From Chryseobacterium phosphatilyticum (GTDB taxonomy: Bacteria; Bacteroidota; Bacteroidia; Flavobacteriales; Weeksellaceae), in the NCBI RefSeq assembly GCF_002899825.2, contig NZ_PPED02000003.1:638263-702262 (forward strand): 64,000 nucleotides of DNA, read 5' to 3'. Position numbers and translations under genes: made by a program. Shown piece after piece: positions 17,725-27,521 of this stretch. Positions within the stretch are counted from its first letter, which is position 1, and every line of letters starts with the position of its first letter. The notes beneath the pieces were generated by a model, which had not been told where the DNA came from, made no database searches, and saw only the letters and a program-made list of their open reading frames with translations.

Positions 17725-20619
17725 ATGCAAGGAAAAGGACTTATTACAATTGTTGCTATTGTCCTCGGGTTGATTTGCTTAAACGAGCTATTACCAACCT
17801 GGTACGCCAGCAAAATTGAATCGCAGATCGAAGCTGCGAAAGGAAACGAGAAAGAGATCAAACGGATCAAGGAAGATACTCTTAATCTTGGGTATACAAA
17901 GCTTTATTATTCAAAAGCTAAAGACAAGGAGATGAAATTGGGTCTTGACTTAAAAGGCGGGATCAACGTTCTTTTGGAAATCAACCAAAGAGACCTGGTA
18001 AATGATTTAACAAATTATTCTACCAATCCTATTCTTATTGAGGCTTTAAACAAAACTGATGAAGCTCAGAAAAACTCAACAAAATCTTATATCGACAACT
18101 TCTTTGAGCAGTTCGATGTAATAAACAAAGCAAAAGGAACAAACCTTAAGCTTGCAGATCCGGAACTTTTCGGGAACACCAATTTATCTGAAATCAAGTA
18201 CAATACTACTGACGAACAAGTTAAAAGTATTGTTAAAAGAAGAATTGATCTTTCTGTGGGAACAGCTTTCGAGGTAATCAGAACGAGAATTGATAAGCTG
18301 GGAGCAATCCAGCCCAACGTTCAAAGAGTACCTGGTACAGCTAGAATCTCGGTAGAGATGCCTGGTATGAAAGATATTGATAAAGTAAAGAAGATGCTTC
18401 AGACTTCTGCAAAACTTCAATTCTGGGAAGTACAGCAGGTTCCTGAAGTTGGGCCTTATTTCCAGACTTTGACAACTATGGTTGCTGCAAAAGGAGACTC
18501 TATGGGGGTTACAAAGAATGTAAACTTCATGAACCTTTTACAACTTGACAAATTAAGAAGTAATGGTGTTGCTAATGTGAAATTATCCGACACAGCAGCG
18601 GTTAATAAAATTTTAAACAGCAAGGTAGGTCAGGCACTACGTCCGGCAAACATTAAATATACACAGTTCATGTGGGGGTACAAGCCAGAGGCTACAAGCC
18701 CTGATGCTTTGGTACTGTATGCAATTAGAAGTAACATCAATCAAAAAGCTCCGGTAGACGGTGCTGTAGAATCTGCAAACATTAGCTATGACGAACTTGG
18801 AAGAGTAGTAGTAGACATGCAAATGGATTCTAAAGGTGCTAAAGAATGGAAAACTTTAACTGAGAAAAATGTAGGGAAGCCGGTTGCGGTAACTCTTGAC
18901 GGTAGAGTATATACTGCACCAAATGTTGTAAATGCTATTCCAAATGGGAGAACGCAAATTTCAGGTAACTTCTCTCAGGAAGAAGCTAAAGAATTGGTTG
19001 ACGTTTTAGGTGCTGGTAAATTACCTGCAGGTGCAAAAGTGGTTCAGGCTACTCAGGTTGGGCCGTCATTAGGACAGGAGTCTATCAATGCTGGTATGAT
19101 TTCATTTGCTATTGCTTTCCTGATTATCATTGTTTATATCATTTTCTATTACGGTGGTGCCGGTGTATACGCTGTAATTGCAATGATTATTAACTTATTC
19201 TATATTTTCGGAATTATGGATTCCGGAGACTTTACGCTTACACTTCCTGGTATTGCGGGTATCGTATTAACGATGGCAATGGCGGTAGATACGAACGTAA
19301 TTATTTATGAAAGAACGAAAGAGGAATTATTTGCAGGTAAAAGTATCTTAGAAGCCTATAAAGACGGTTTCAAACATGCATTAAGTGCGATTATCGATGG
19401 TCACTCAACGACGTTATTGACTGCAGTAGTATTGTTCTTCTTCGGAACAGGACCTATCAAAGGATTTGCTCTAACATTGATGATTGGTATTATCATGACA
19501 TTGTTTACGTCTGTATTGCTTTCAAGAGTAATGATTTTCAGCAGACTTAACAAAGGTAAGCACCTTTCTGTATGGACTCCACCTACGAAAAACTTATTCA
19601 GAAATACCTGGATCGACTTCATCGGGAAGAGAAAATATGCATACATTATTTCAGCTGTTTTAACAGTGATCTGTATCTTCTCTATGGTTACACACGGTTT
19701 CAAATATGGAATCGACTTTACAGGAGGTAGAAACTATGTTGTAAGATTTGATAAACCGGTAAATGCTAATGATGTTGAAGAAAAATTAGTAAAATTATTC
19801 AAAACTGAGGATGGTAAAAACTCTTCTGTAGAAGCTAAGACATTTGGAAATGCAAATCAGCTGAAAATTTCTACGGATTATCTTATTGAAGATGAGTCTT
19901 TAAAAGCTGACCAGACTATTGAACAAAAATTATATGAAGGATTAAAAGGAGATCTTCCGGCTAACATTACCTTAAATGATTTCAAATCTGCAGATAAGGA
20001 TCACGCGGGAATTATCTCTTCTGAAAAAGTAGGTCCTACAGTTGCCGACGATATTCAGACACACGGTATTCTTGCTGTAGTTGCTGCTTTAGGAGGTATT
20101 TTCTTATACATCTTATTCAGATTTAGAAAATGGCAGTTCTCTTTAGGTGCTGTAGCAGCATTGTTCCATGATGCGGTTATTATTTTGGGAACGTATTCAT
20201 TACTTCACAAGTATATGCCGTTCAATATGGAAATCAATCAGGATTTCATTGCAGCAATCCTGACTGTATTAGGATACTCTATTAATGATACGGTAATTAT
20301 CTTTGACAGAATCAGAGAATACCTGAGAGAGAAAAAATCATTAACATTAGCTGGATTATTTGATGACTCTATTTCAAGCACGCTGGGTAGAACATTCAAC
20401 ACCTCATTTACCACAATCCTGGTGATCCTTGCGATTTTCATCTTTGGTGGTGATAACCTTAGAGGATTTATGTTTGCTATGTTAATTGGTATCGGATTCG
20501 GTACATACTCATCTATCTTTATTGCATCGGCAATTGCTTATGACTTTCTTAGAAAAGGAAAAGAAGAAGAGGTACACGGAAAGACTACTTCTAACAAAGA
20601 AGTAATTTCTTCAAAGTAA
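17725..20619 (+). CDS. secDF: Fused protein-export membrane protein SecDF
   Basis: Uses the proton gradient to help SecYEG pull proteins across the inner membrane. 964 aa, the SecD and SecF halves in one chain, as is usual in Bacteroidetes. The SecD half has LGLDLKGGINVLLEI near residue 75, a large periplasmic region, and the helix 4 motif MAMAVDTNVIIYER. The SecF half begins after about residue 630, with GIDFTGGRNYVVRF and GYSINDTVIIFDRIRE; the Asp residues in these helix motifs carry protons. The spacer between D1-type motifs (about residues 95-160) is long and charged. It has its own promoter and a strong terminator. Confidence 0.96.
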   Translation: MQGKGLITIVAIVLGLICLNELLPTWYASKIESQIEAAKGNEKEIKRIKEDTLNLGYTKLYYSKAKDKEMKLGLDLKGGINVLLEINQRDLVNDLTNYSTNPILIEALNKTDEAQKNSTKSYIDNFFEQFDVINKAKGTNLKLADPELFGNTNLSEIKYNTTDEQVKSIVKRRIDLSVGTAFEVIRTRIDKLGAIQPNVQRVPGTARISVEMPGMKDIDKVKKMLQTSAKLQFWEVQQVPEVGPYFQTLTTMVAAKGDSMGVTKNVNFMNLLQLDKLRSNGVANVKLSDTAAVNKILNSKVGQALRPANIKYTQFMWGYKPEATSPDALVLYAIRSNINQKAPVDGAVESANISYDELGRVVVDMQMDSKGAKEWKTLTEKNVGKPVAVTLDGRVYTAPNVVNAIPNGRTQISGNFSQEEAKELVDVLGAGKLPAGAKVVQATQVGPSLGQESINAGMISFAIAFLIIIVYIIFYYGGAGVYAVIAMIINLFYIFGIMDSGDFTLTLPGIAGIVLTMAMAVDTNVIIYERTKEELFAGKSILEAYKDGFKHALSAIIDGHSTTLLTAVVLFFFGTGPIKGFALTLMIGIIMTLFTSVLLSRVMIFSRLNKGKHLSVWTPPTKNLFRNTWIDFIGKRKYAYIISAVLTVICIFSMVTHGFKYGIDFTGGRNYVVRFDKPVNANDVEEKLVKLFKTEDGKNSSVEAKTFGNANQLKISTDYLIEDESLKADQTIEQKLYEGLKGDLPANITLNDFKSADKDHAGIISSEKVGPTVADDIQTHGILAVVAALGGIFLYILFRFRKWQFSLGAVAALFHDAVIILGTYSLLHKYMPFNMEINQDFIAAILTVLGYSINDTVIIFDRIREYLREKKSLTLAGLFDDSISSTLGRTFNTSFTTILVILAIFIFGGDNLRGFMFAMLIGIGFGTYSSIFIASAIAYDFLRKGKEEEVHGKTTSNKEVISSK

Positions 20620-20979
20620 GACAAACTACAATAAATTAGTAAAGCCTTTCGAAAGAAAGGCTTTTTTGTTTTTAGGATTTTTTCTAAGCTTATTTCAATT
20701 CCTTCCAGATTGATTCTTTTTTCTTAATAAAATAAATGAAGAACTGTCATTTTGAACGTTTAGTAGCGATATTTAGGAGGAGCTAACTGACTATTTTTTA
20801 TATATAGGAGGATTTTCCTTTAATAAGTCAATTGTAAGAGATTAAAAATTTCATGGAATTGTACTATAATAAAGCTTTTTCTTTAATTGTTTGTGAATGT
20901 CTGTTTTTGGTTAAAAAAAAACAAAAAAAACAGCAGTTATGTGATAAATTATTTTACATTTATAAAAAACAATACAAAA
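20620..20979. other. Intergenic region, 360 bp
   Basis: Apart from the secDF terminator at its left end, this AT-rich stretch holds a partial copy of the common flavobacterial phrase GTCATTTTGAACG near 20747, without its inverted partner. I see no gene, RNA or clear promoter in the remainder. Confidence 0.5.
20641..20667 (+). terminator. Intrinsic terminator of secDF
   Basis: Ten-bp perfect stem AAAGCCTTTC/GAAAGGCTTT with a GAAA loop, continuing into a T tract. Confidence 0.93.
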
Positions 20980-21552
20980 ATGAAATTTAAAAAATTATTC
21001 GCTGCTGCGGCATTCTGTGTCGTTAGCTCTATGAGTGCGCAGATAGGGATTGCTACTCCTAATCCTGATAAAAGTTCTGCATTAGATGTAACCGGCACCA
21101 ATAAAGGTGTATTGATTCCCAGAATTTCTGATCTGTCAACAATCCCTACTCCTGCAAATGGATTGCTGGTGTATGATCTTAAAAGACAGGCATTAACTCA
21201 GAATATAGGAACACCGGGCAGCCCCAATTGGATTCCGATCAGTGGAAACATTGTGAAGTTTTTCTATATGCCTTCTATCAGCATTGATACTTCAACTACG
21301 GGTACAGGAAGAACTCTTGATTTATATCAAATGTATAAGGCGCAATTTTCCGCTCCAAAAGTTTCAAGTACAGGCGCACCGAATGCTATTCCTTTTTTTG
21401 TAAATGCTTCTGATTTGTACTATTATGTAACAGATTTTGATGCAAATGTGTTGAGGAATATGAGTATTGATGCCAATGGGATACTTCGCTATGATGTGGT
21501 GGGAACGGCTACAGCATGTTCTTTTGTTAATATTGTATTTGTGATTAAATAA
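20980..21552 (+). CDS. Exported flavobacterial surface protein, unknown function
   Basis: A 190-aa protein. The start is placed at the ATG giving a signal peptide ending SSMSAQ (residue about 21); an in-frame upstream ATG would add 31 residues that look non-coding. The mature N-terminus IGIATPNPDKSSALDV and NKGVLIPRIS are a recurring opening of Bacteroidetes surface or filament-tip-like proteins, in which a short N-terminal beta segment precedes a variable domain. No catalytic motif is seen. It probably pairs with the following gene, which is also exported. Confidence 0.65.
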   Translation: MKFKKLFAAAAFCVVSSMSAQIGIATPNPDKSSALDVTGTNKGVLIPRISDLSTIPTPANGLLVYDLKRQALTQNIGTPGSPNWIPISGNIVKFFYMPSISIDTSTTGTGRTLDLYQMYKAQFSAPKVSSTGAPNAIPFFVNASDLYYYVTDFDANVLRNMSIDANGILRYDVVGTATACSFVNIVFVIK

Positions 21553-21636
21553 TTTTAGGTGACATAACGCCATGACCATCATCCTTCTCTAAGGATGAAT
21601 ATTAGTTCATACATAATTAACTGCTTAAAATTATCA

Positions 21637-22914
21637 ATGATGAAAACAAATGCAATATCAGGCTATATACTTATAGCATTGTGTCTTTTTATATCAAACA
21701 AGATGATATCTCAGGAAATGGTTTCTCTGCCAATGGGAGGATGTGGTAGATTGCTGGATACAAACACTTCATCACAGAATGCTACCGCTTTTGTACTATT
21801 TCCACCTTGCGCGAGGCTTGGTGTTACAGCATCCAATCCTCAGAATATGACTGATACAGATGTGAATTCATATGGATTGATGAGGCCAGGTACAGGAATT
21901 GGTTTTTGTGGTGCCACATACATCGGAGTAGGAACAACAGGGACTGATTTTCCCGCCAACAAACCGGTCTATTTTGATTTTGCTTCTGAAGGATTTAATT
22001 TCAATGCAAGCATTAACTCTACAAACTTTGTTTTTTATAATAATGGAGTACAGGTCTACACAACTCCTGTAGGAGGACATTTTTTCTTCGATTTCGGAAC
22101 CAGTGAGCCTCGAAAAATCATAAAAGTGATTCCTACAGCAGCATGGGATGAAGTTCGTTTGAGCTATTCAGATATTGGAATAGGTTTTACGTTTAATGAT
22201 TCAAGAATTTATAATATTCTTTCAGAGTATTATATTGATCCTATGACTTATTTGTCTCAACCATCTGACAGAACCGTTTCTGTAGGAGGAGCTACAACGA
22301 TGACAGCTGTTATTAATAATACTCCTACGGATGAAACTCCGGAAAATATTACGTATCAGTGGCAGGTGCTGAATGGTAGTACATGGACAGATCTATCAAA
22401 TAATGCTAATTATAGCAATGTAACCAGCTCAACACTCAATATCAACAACATTCCTGTAGGCTTTAATAATAACCAGTATAGAGTGGTCGCTAAATCCAGT
22501 TTCTATACATGTTCATTTCAGGCAACATCTACTATAGGGCGACTTTTTGTAAATTCCGTCAATAATCCCGGAACCATTGCTGCTGATCAAACTGTTTGTT
22601 TGGATATCAACAGTGATCCTGCAGCTTTTACAGAAACTGCTGCTGCCCAGGTGACGGGAGTGGCAGGCTATCAGTGGCAGAGCTCTGTTGATAATATAAC
22701 ATTTACAGATATTGCCAATGCGACTTCGTCTACTTATGATGCCCCATCAATAACACAAACAACTTATTATCGTCGTGGGGTGAGATCGACCCTTAATGGT
22801 AATATTACAGCTTATCAGTATAGTAATGGGGTGAAAGTTACATTGAAGAAGAGTTGTCTCATCAAATGTATCATAACCAACCGGATGATCACTACAAAAC
22901 TTTACAGTAATTAG
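21637..22914 (+). CDS. Exported Ig-like domain protein, unknown function
   Basis: About 425 aa. The start is taken at the ATG-ATG at 21637-21642, which gives a signal peptide ending NKMISQ; an in-frame ATG at 21595 would add 14 residues. The first 200 residues have no recognised fold. Two Ig-like modules follow, each with a YQW motif: YQWQVLNGSTWTDLSNN and YQWQSSVDNITFTDIAN. Such proteins usually end in a T9SS sorting domain, but this one stops after a short basic, Cys-containing tail (KKSCLIKCIITNRM). It therefore lacks the standard type A signal, either because it uses another signal or because it has been truncated. Confidence 0.6.
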   Translation: MMKTNAISGYILIALCLFISNKMISQEMVSLPMGGCGRLLDTNTSSQNATAFVLFPPCARLGVTASNPQNMTDTDVNSYGLMRPGTGIGFCGATYIGVGTTGTDFPANKPVYFDFASEGFNFNASINSTNFVFYNNGVQVYTTPVGGHFFFDFGTSEPRKIIKVIPTAAWDEVRLSYSDIGIGFTFNDSRIYNILSEYYIDPMTYLSQPSDRTVSVGGATTMTAVINNTPTDETPENITYQWQVLNGSTWTDLSNNANYSNVTSSTLNINNIPVGFNNNQYRVVAKSSFYTCSFQATSTIGRLFVNSVNNPGTIAADQTVCLDINSDPAAFTETAAAQVTGVAGYQWQSSVDNITFTDIANATSSTYDAPSITQTTYYRRGVRSTLNGNITAYQYSNGVKVTLKKSCLIKCIITNRMITTKLYSN

Positions 22915-22936
22915 ATGTATTTAAATTTTAATACTA

Positions 22937-22977
22937 AAAAAGACCTGCTTCATATTTGTTTGAAATCAGGTCTTTTT
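22937..22977 (+). terminator. Intrinsic terminator
   Basis: Outer stem AAAAGACCTG/CAGGTCTTTT with an inner TTCA/TGAA pairing and T-rich end, just after the Ig-like protein gene. Confidence 0.85.
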
Positions 22978-23126
22978 ATTTTATGAGTAGGTAATCTTTA
23001 AATTTTCTTTTTTTTGAGTGTTTGAAATAATATAAAAACAGAGAATTTTTTAATATAATTCTTTTACTCATTGGTGTACTTCTTAAAAATAATGCAATTT
23101 AGAATCATTATTTTTTCCTATTTCAT

Positions 23127-23134
23127 TATTTTTG
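23127..23134 (+). promoter_or_regulatory. -7 element very close to the start of the Tet-like exporter
   Basis: TATTTTTG is a perfect TAnnTTTG match that ends only 7 nt before the ATG at 23142. The transcript would start almost at the start codon, giving a leaderless or nearly leaderless mRNA. Confidence 0.45.
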
Positions 23135-23141
23135 CACCATC

Positions 23142-24374
23142 ATGGAAAATTCAAAGAAAAAAGCAGCCATTGGCTTTATATTTATCACTTTACTGATTGA
23201 TATTACGGGATGGGGAATCATCATTCCTGTTGTTCCTAAATTAATTGAAGAATTAATTCATGCTGATATCAGTGAAGCTGCCAAATATGGAGGCTGGCTT
23301 GGGTTTGCTTATGCATTTACACAATTTATATTTTCTCCTCTGGTAGGAAACCTGAGTGATAAGTACGGACGAAGACCTGTTATTTTGATTTCCCTTTTCG
23401 GGTTTGCAGTAGATTATATTTTCCTGGCGTTGGCACCTACGATCTGGTGGTTGTTTTTGGGGAGGATTATTGCTGGGATTACAGGAGCGAGTGTGACGAC
23501 GGCCAGTGCCTATATTGCAGATATCTCCACGGATGAGGACAGGGCAAAAAACTTTGGATTGATAGGAGCTGCTTTTGGGCTTGGATTTATTATTGGTCCG
23601 GTACTTGGAGGAGTATTGGGGCATTATGGTGCCCGGGTTCCTTTCTATGCAGCAGCAGGACTATGCTTACTTAATTTTCTTTATGGGTATTTCATTCTTC
23701 CTGAAAGTTTGGATAAAGATAAAAGAAGAGAATTTGACTGGAAGCGCGCAAACCCTATCGGATCATTCAAGTTTTTAGGAAAGCATCCGGAGATTTCAGG
23801 ATTAATTGTTTCACTCATTTTAATCTATATCGCAGGTCATGCCGTTCAGAGTAACTGGAGCTTCTTTACCATGTACAAATTCAACTGGACGGAAAGAATG
23901 GTAGGGATTTCACTGGGAGTAGTGGGCTTATTGGTAGGATTGGTACAAGGTGGCCTTATCAGATGGACGACTCCAAGATTAGGAGAGCAAAAAAGTATTT
24001 ATTATGGATTGGCTTTTTATGCTGTTGGGATGTTGCTGTTTGCTTTTGCCTCCGAAGGATGGATGATGTTTGTCTTTTTAATTCCATACTGTTTAGGAGG
24101 AATTTGCGGACCGGCATTGCAGTCTGTAATTACGAAAAGTGTTCCTTCCAATGAACAGGGAGAGCTTCAGGGAGCATTAACGAGTTTAATGAGTGCAACT
24201 TCAATTATTGGTCCTCCGATGATGACGAATTTGTTTTACTTTTTCACGCACGACGAAGCACCGTTCAAGTTTTCGGGAGCGCCGTTCTTTCTGGCATTTA
24301 TTTTAATGGCGGTGAGTGTAATTGTTACTTATTCTGCATTTAATAGAAAAAAAGATAATATCAAACAACTGTAG
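23142..24374 (+). CDS. TCR/Tet-family MFS efflux transporter
   Basis: Inner membrane antiporter of 410 aa with 12 predicted helices. Motif A ([14 protein letters not shown], about residues 70-83) lies between helices 2 and 3, and helix 5 has [16 protein letters not shown] (motif C, marking drug/proton antiporters). The N-terminal [19 protein letters not shown] is shared with Tet(A)-like and related multidrug exporters. No TetR repressor is adjacent, so this is probably a housekeeping family member rather than an acquired resistance gene. Substrate unknown. Confidence 0.85.
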   Translation: MENSKKKAAIGFIFITLLIDITGWGIIIPVVPKLIEELIHADISEAAKYGGWLGFAYAFTQFIFSPLVGNLSDKYGRRPVILISLFGFAVDYIFLALAPTIWWLFLGRIIAGITGASVTTASAYIADISTDEDRAKNFGLIGAAFGLGFIIGPVLGGVLGHYGARVPFYAAAGLCLLNFLYGYFILPESLDKDKRREFDWKRANPIGSFKFLGKHPEISGLIVSLILIYIAGHAVQSNWSFFTMYKFNWTERMVGISLGVVGLLVGLVQGGLIRWTTPRLGEQKSIYYGLAFYAVGMLLFAFASEGWMMFVFLIPYCLGGICGPALQSVITKSVPSNEQGELQGALTSLMSATSIIGPPMMTNLFYFFTHDEAPFKFSGAPFFLAFILMAVSVIVTYSAFNRKKDNIKQL

Positions 24375-24395
24375 AAAACAGAAAAGAGAAATAGA

Positions 24396-24432
24396 TAAGG
24401 TTAAGATAGGGAATATCTTAACCTTATTTTTT
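24396..24432 (+). terminator. Intrinsic terminator of the Tet-like exporter gene
   Basis: A 13-bp perfect stem (24396-24408 with 24414-24426), loop GGGAA, then six T. Confidence 0.9.
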
Positions 24433-24495
24433 CTTGATACATGATGTTAGATATTTGTGTAAATTGCTGATAATATTTTCGCGAGATCCATTGCT

Positions 24496-25395
24496 ATGAA
24501 TCGTATTCCTCAATATAAACCGGATGAATTTAATCCAATTCTTAATCTGAACTGGGCAGGAAAAAGCATGGCAAAAAAAGGTTTAAATGATTTCTTTATA
24601 GAACCTCTTCAGATACTCAAAGATGCAAAGACCCCATCTCAACCCCATCGGAAAACCGTCAATGATTTCGTGTTTATAACAAAAGGATCTCTTGAAAAAA
24701 TGGTATGTTCAGATGTATTTGCCGTAGAAAAGAATATGATTATTCTTCTGCCACCTTATAAAATCAGAACATTTCTTAATAATGAGCCTGATATTGAGGG
24801 GTTTTATTGCCATTTTTCCAATGATTTTATTGCTGAAGGCCCGGGTTTGAAATACCTTCAGGATATTTTGAATCATATGGAGATAAGGAATAATCCGACA
24901 CTTTATCTTGACAATGGATCTCAGAAAAGGATCAACCTTGTCCTTAGCCAGATGGAGCACTTTTATGAGACAGATGGGAATCTGGAATTGCTCAGGCTTT
25001 ACCTCTTTACTTTATTGGGCGAAATCCGGTATTTTATTGAAAAACTTCCTAAACAAAACCTATCAGTCAATGAAACCGTTACGCTTCGTTTTCGAAAACT
25101 GATAACTTCACACATTCAAAATACACATTCTGTAAAAGAATATGCAGATTTACTTCATATTTCACCTAACCACCTGAACAAATCAATCAAAAAAGTTACC
25201 GGAAAGACAGCTTCTGAAATTATAAATGAAGCTCTCCTGATGGAAGCTAAAGCATTACTTTCCTTACCTCATTATACCGTTTCAGAAGTTGCTTTTACCT
25301 TAGGAGTTGAGGATATGTCATATTTTTCCAGATTTTTCAAAAAGCATACAGGCATTAGTCCATCAGACTATCGAAAAGGGATTGATTTGTCCTAG
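24496..25395 (+). CDS. AraC-family transcriptional regulator
   Basis: A 299-aa regulator. The N-terminal about 180 residues look like a cupin-type sensor region, and the last 100 form the double helix-turn-helix: VKEYADLLHISPNHLNKSIK (first) and VSEVAFTLGVEDMSYFSRFF (second), ending TGISPSDYRKG. It lies 75 nt upstream of a co-directional group encoding a barrel protein, DoxX and an arylamine N-acetyltransferase, which it may control. The inducer is unknown. Confidence 0.85.
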   Translation: MNRIPQYKPDEFNPILNLNWAGKSMAKKGLNDFFIEPLQILKDAKTPSQPHRKTVNDFVFITKGSLEKMVCSDVFAVEKNMIILLPPYKIRTFLNNEPDIEGFYCHFSNDFIAEGPGLKYLQDILNHMEIRNNPTLYLDNGSQKRINLVLSQMEHFYETDGNLELLRLYLFTLLGEIRYFIEKLPKQNLSVNETVTLRFRKLITSHIQNTHSVKEYADLLHISPNHLNKSIKKVTGKTASEIINEALLMEAKALLSLPHYTVSEVAFTLGVEDMSYFSRFFKKHTGISPSDYRKGIDLS

Positions 25396-25470
25396 TAATG
25401 GGTGTATAAGTTCTAACCTTTGCTTTGTTGTATTTCAGAATTTTGAAGATACATATCGAAGGTTAAAACT

Positions 25471-26127
25471 ATGAAATCAATGCTGTTTTTTATATCTGGA
25501 TTAGGGTCCATACTCTGCTTTTCTCAAAATAATATTGCTATAGATAATCCTCCTGTTATATTTGAAGCTTTAACGGGAAACCGTGGATTTGCCTCGCAGA
25601 TGACGGTCAATAAAAGGTTTCAGGATAGTAAACGACTCGGGTTTTTCAGTGTTGCCAATATTTCTTCGAAATGGTCAGAAGATCAATCAAAAGATGCGAT
25701 GATTCAGGCCAATTTAACTTTTGAATTGATTAAAAACATCCGTTTTGTTGGGGGAACGCACTATACTCCTACAACCGGATTGAGACCCACAGCCGGGTTT
25801 TTATATTCAATCAGTTATAAAGATCTTCTGTTGACCGTTAATCCAAGGTTTATAGGTTTTTCTAAAAACAGTATTGCTGAAGGTTTTATCTTATTGGAAT
25901 ATAAGCCCAGGATCAACGCAAACTGGCAGGGGTATTCCCGTGTCCAGATATTATATTCCGAGACCATAAAAGATGGGGGACATGCCCGAAGCTATCTGAT
26001 GTTAAGAGTAGGGGCAAGCTATAAGCTAGTCACCTTTGGAATAGGAGCAAACTGGGATCGTTATGGCCCTCTTAAAGAAAGTAAAGAAAACTTTGGGGTA
26101 TTTGTTGCTTGCAGGCTATTCCGTTAG
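25471..26127 (+). CDS. Exported beta-barrel-like protein, unknown function
   Basis: A 218-aa protein with a signal peptide (ending ILCFSQ, residue 19). The mature part has alternating hydrophobic and polar stretches (VNKRFQDSKRLGFFSVANIS, TAGFLYSISYKDLLLTVNP, YLMLRVGASYKLVTFGIGA) and ends in an aromatic residue-arginine (CRLFR), consistent with a small outer membrane barrel. No named family is recognised. It is followed 25 nt later by the DoxX gene, so it is first in a three-gene operon after the AraC regulator. Confidence 0.6.
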   Translation: MKSMLFFISGLGSILCFSQNNIAIDNPPVIFEALTGNRGFASQMTVNKRFQDSKRLGFFSVANISSKWSEDQSKDAMIQANLTFELIKNIRFVGGTHYTPTTGLRPTAGFLYSISYKDLLLTVNPRFIGFSKNSIAEGFILLEYKPRINANWQGYSRVQILYSETIKDGGHARSYLMLRVGASYKLVTFGIGANWDRYGPLKESKENFGVFVACRLFR

Positions 26128-26152
26128 GAACACATTAAAAAAAATAATCATT

Positions 26153-26614
26153 ATGAAAAATTTTATTTTTAAAACAAATAACACATGGACAGGAACTCTG
26201 CTCCGATGGACTATGGGTATGGTTTTTATGCCACATGGACTGCAAAAAACTTTTGGTTGGTTTGGCGGAATGGGGTTGAACAAAACGATGGGGCTTTTCA
26301 CGGAAAATCTGCATCTTCCATTTGTGATTGCCTTTACTGTAATTCTGGTAGAGTTTCTAGGCTCAATCTTTCTGCTGTTGGGTTGGGGAACCAGATTCTG
26401 GGCTTTAGCATTTATCGGATTGTTAACGGGAATTATGTTTACCTCTCACCTCGAAAACGGCTTTTTTATGAATTGGTTTGGAAATCAGAAAGGAGAAGGT
26501 TGTCAATTTGATATTCTTGCTATTGGGATTGTTATAACTTTGTGTATTGAAGGAGGAGGGAAGCTGTCGGTTGACCGATGGATGTCAGAAAGAAATAATA
26601 TAAATAAAGATTAA
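26153..26614 (+). CDS. DoxX-family membrane protein
   Basis: A 153-aa inner membrane protein with four hydrophobic helices. The DoxX signature is near residues 20-45: RWTMGMVFMPHGLQKTFGW, with helix 2 VEFLGSIFLLLGWGTRF. The start at 26153 was chosen over an in-frame upstream ATG inside the preceding gene because the DoxX fold begins here. DoxX proteins are linked to redox or thiol stress and quinone chemistry in several bacteria. Its position before an arylamine N-acetyltransferase suggests defence against reactive aromatic or electrophilic compounds; that is an inference. Confidence 0.82.
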   Translation: MKNFIFKTNNTWTGTLLRWTMGMVFMPHGLQKTFGWFGGMGLNKTMGLFTENLHLPFVIAFTVILVEFLGSIFLLLGWGTRFWALAFIGLLTGIMFTSHLENGFFMNWFGNQKGEGCQFDILAIGIVITLCIEGGGKLSVDRWMSERNNINKD

Positions 26615-26632
26615 TACTATAAATTTACAATT

Positions 26633-27433
26633 ATGAATCAGTCAAAACTGGAAAAATATTTGGAGAGAATTCATTACTCAGGAGAGGTAGGTAATGATCT
26701 GTCTGTATTAAAGAAAATTCATCAGTTACATCCTAAATATATCTCTTTTGAAAACATAGATTCTTATACCGGAGTAGTTCCGTCTCTGCATCCTGATGAT
26801 ATTTTTAGTAAATTAATTATAGCCTCCAGAGGGGGATATTGCTATGAACAAAATCTGCTTTTGAGTGAAGTCCTGAAATTCTTAGGATTTAAAGTAGAAC
26901 TACAATTAGGGAGGGTCGTTTGGAAAAGGGAAGAAGACAGTATTGCTGCAAAAAGTCATCTATTGCTGATTTGTGATAAGGATGGACAGAAATATCTTGT
27001 AGACTGTGGTTTTGGAACAGTAACGTTGACCACTCCCTTAGTTTTAAATGACGAAGAACCCCAGCAAACACCCAATGGCTTGTTTAAGATTTCACATAAG
27101 AATGGAATATATGTATTATGGGCATGGAAAGAAAAATGGCTGCCGGTTTATCGGTTTGCTCTGGAGAAGGTAGAACCTGTTGATCTGGAGATTTCCAATT
27201 GGTATCTTTCTACCTATCCTGAATCTAATTTTAAAAAGAATCTTGTTCTCTCAAAAGTAGATGAGAAAGCACGTTACACCTTTACGGGTAATACATTAAA
27301 TATACGATGGGGAACCGGAGAAAAAGAAACGGTTATGATAGAAAACAACGAGCAATTATACCAAATGTTGAGAGAGACTTTTGGACTGAAAGAAAATGCA
27401 GTTGAGCAATTAAAACAGAAAATAGAGAAATGA
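26633..27433 (+). CDS. Arylamine N-acetyltransferase
   Basis: Transfers acetyl groups from acetyl-CoA to aromatic amines or hydrazines; cytoplasmic. 266 aa, typical length. The catalytic triad is visible: Cys70 in RGGYCYEQN, His109 in AAKSHLLL and Asp124 in LVDCGFG. The gene starts 18 nt after doxX and shares its transcript, and the unit ends at a perfect 16-bp terminator. The natural substrate is unknown. Confidence 0.92.
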   Translation: MNQSKLEKYLERIHYSGEVGNDLSVLKKIHQLHPKYISFENIDSYTGVVPSLHPDDIFSKLIIASRGGYCYEQNLLLSEVLKFLGFKVELQLGRVVWKREEDSIAAKSHLLLICDKDGQKYLVDCGFGTVTLTTPLVLNDEEPQQTPNGLFKISHKNGIYVLWAWKEKWLPVYRFALEKVEPVDLEISNWYLSTYPESNFKKNLVLSKVDEKARYTFTGNTLNIRWGTGEKETVMIENNEQLYQMLRETFGLKENAVEQLKQKIEK

Positions 27434-27460
27434 TATTTCCAGGCATTTTTCAAAACAACA

Positions 27461-27496
27461 AAAACCAAAGGAAGCCTGCTGGCTTCCTTTGGTTTT
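27461..27496. terminator. Bidirectional intrinsic terminator
   Basis: A perfect 16-bp stem (27461-27476 with 27481-27496) with a TGCT loop, A-rich and T-rich flanks, between convergent genes. Confidence 0.93.
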
Positions 27497-27521
27497 TTAA
27501 TAATTTGAATTCTATTGAAAA

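Noticed and set aside
23142..24374. Acquired tetracycline resistance gene
   Set aside because: No TetR repressor, mobile flank or base-composition shift; more likely a native member of the Tet-like exporter family.
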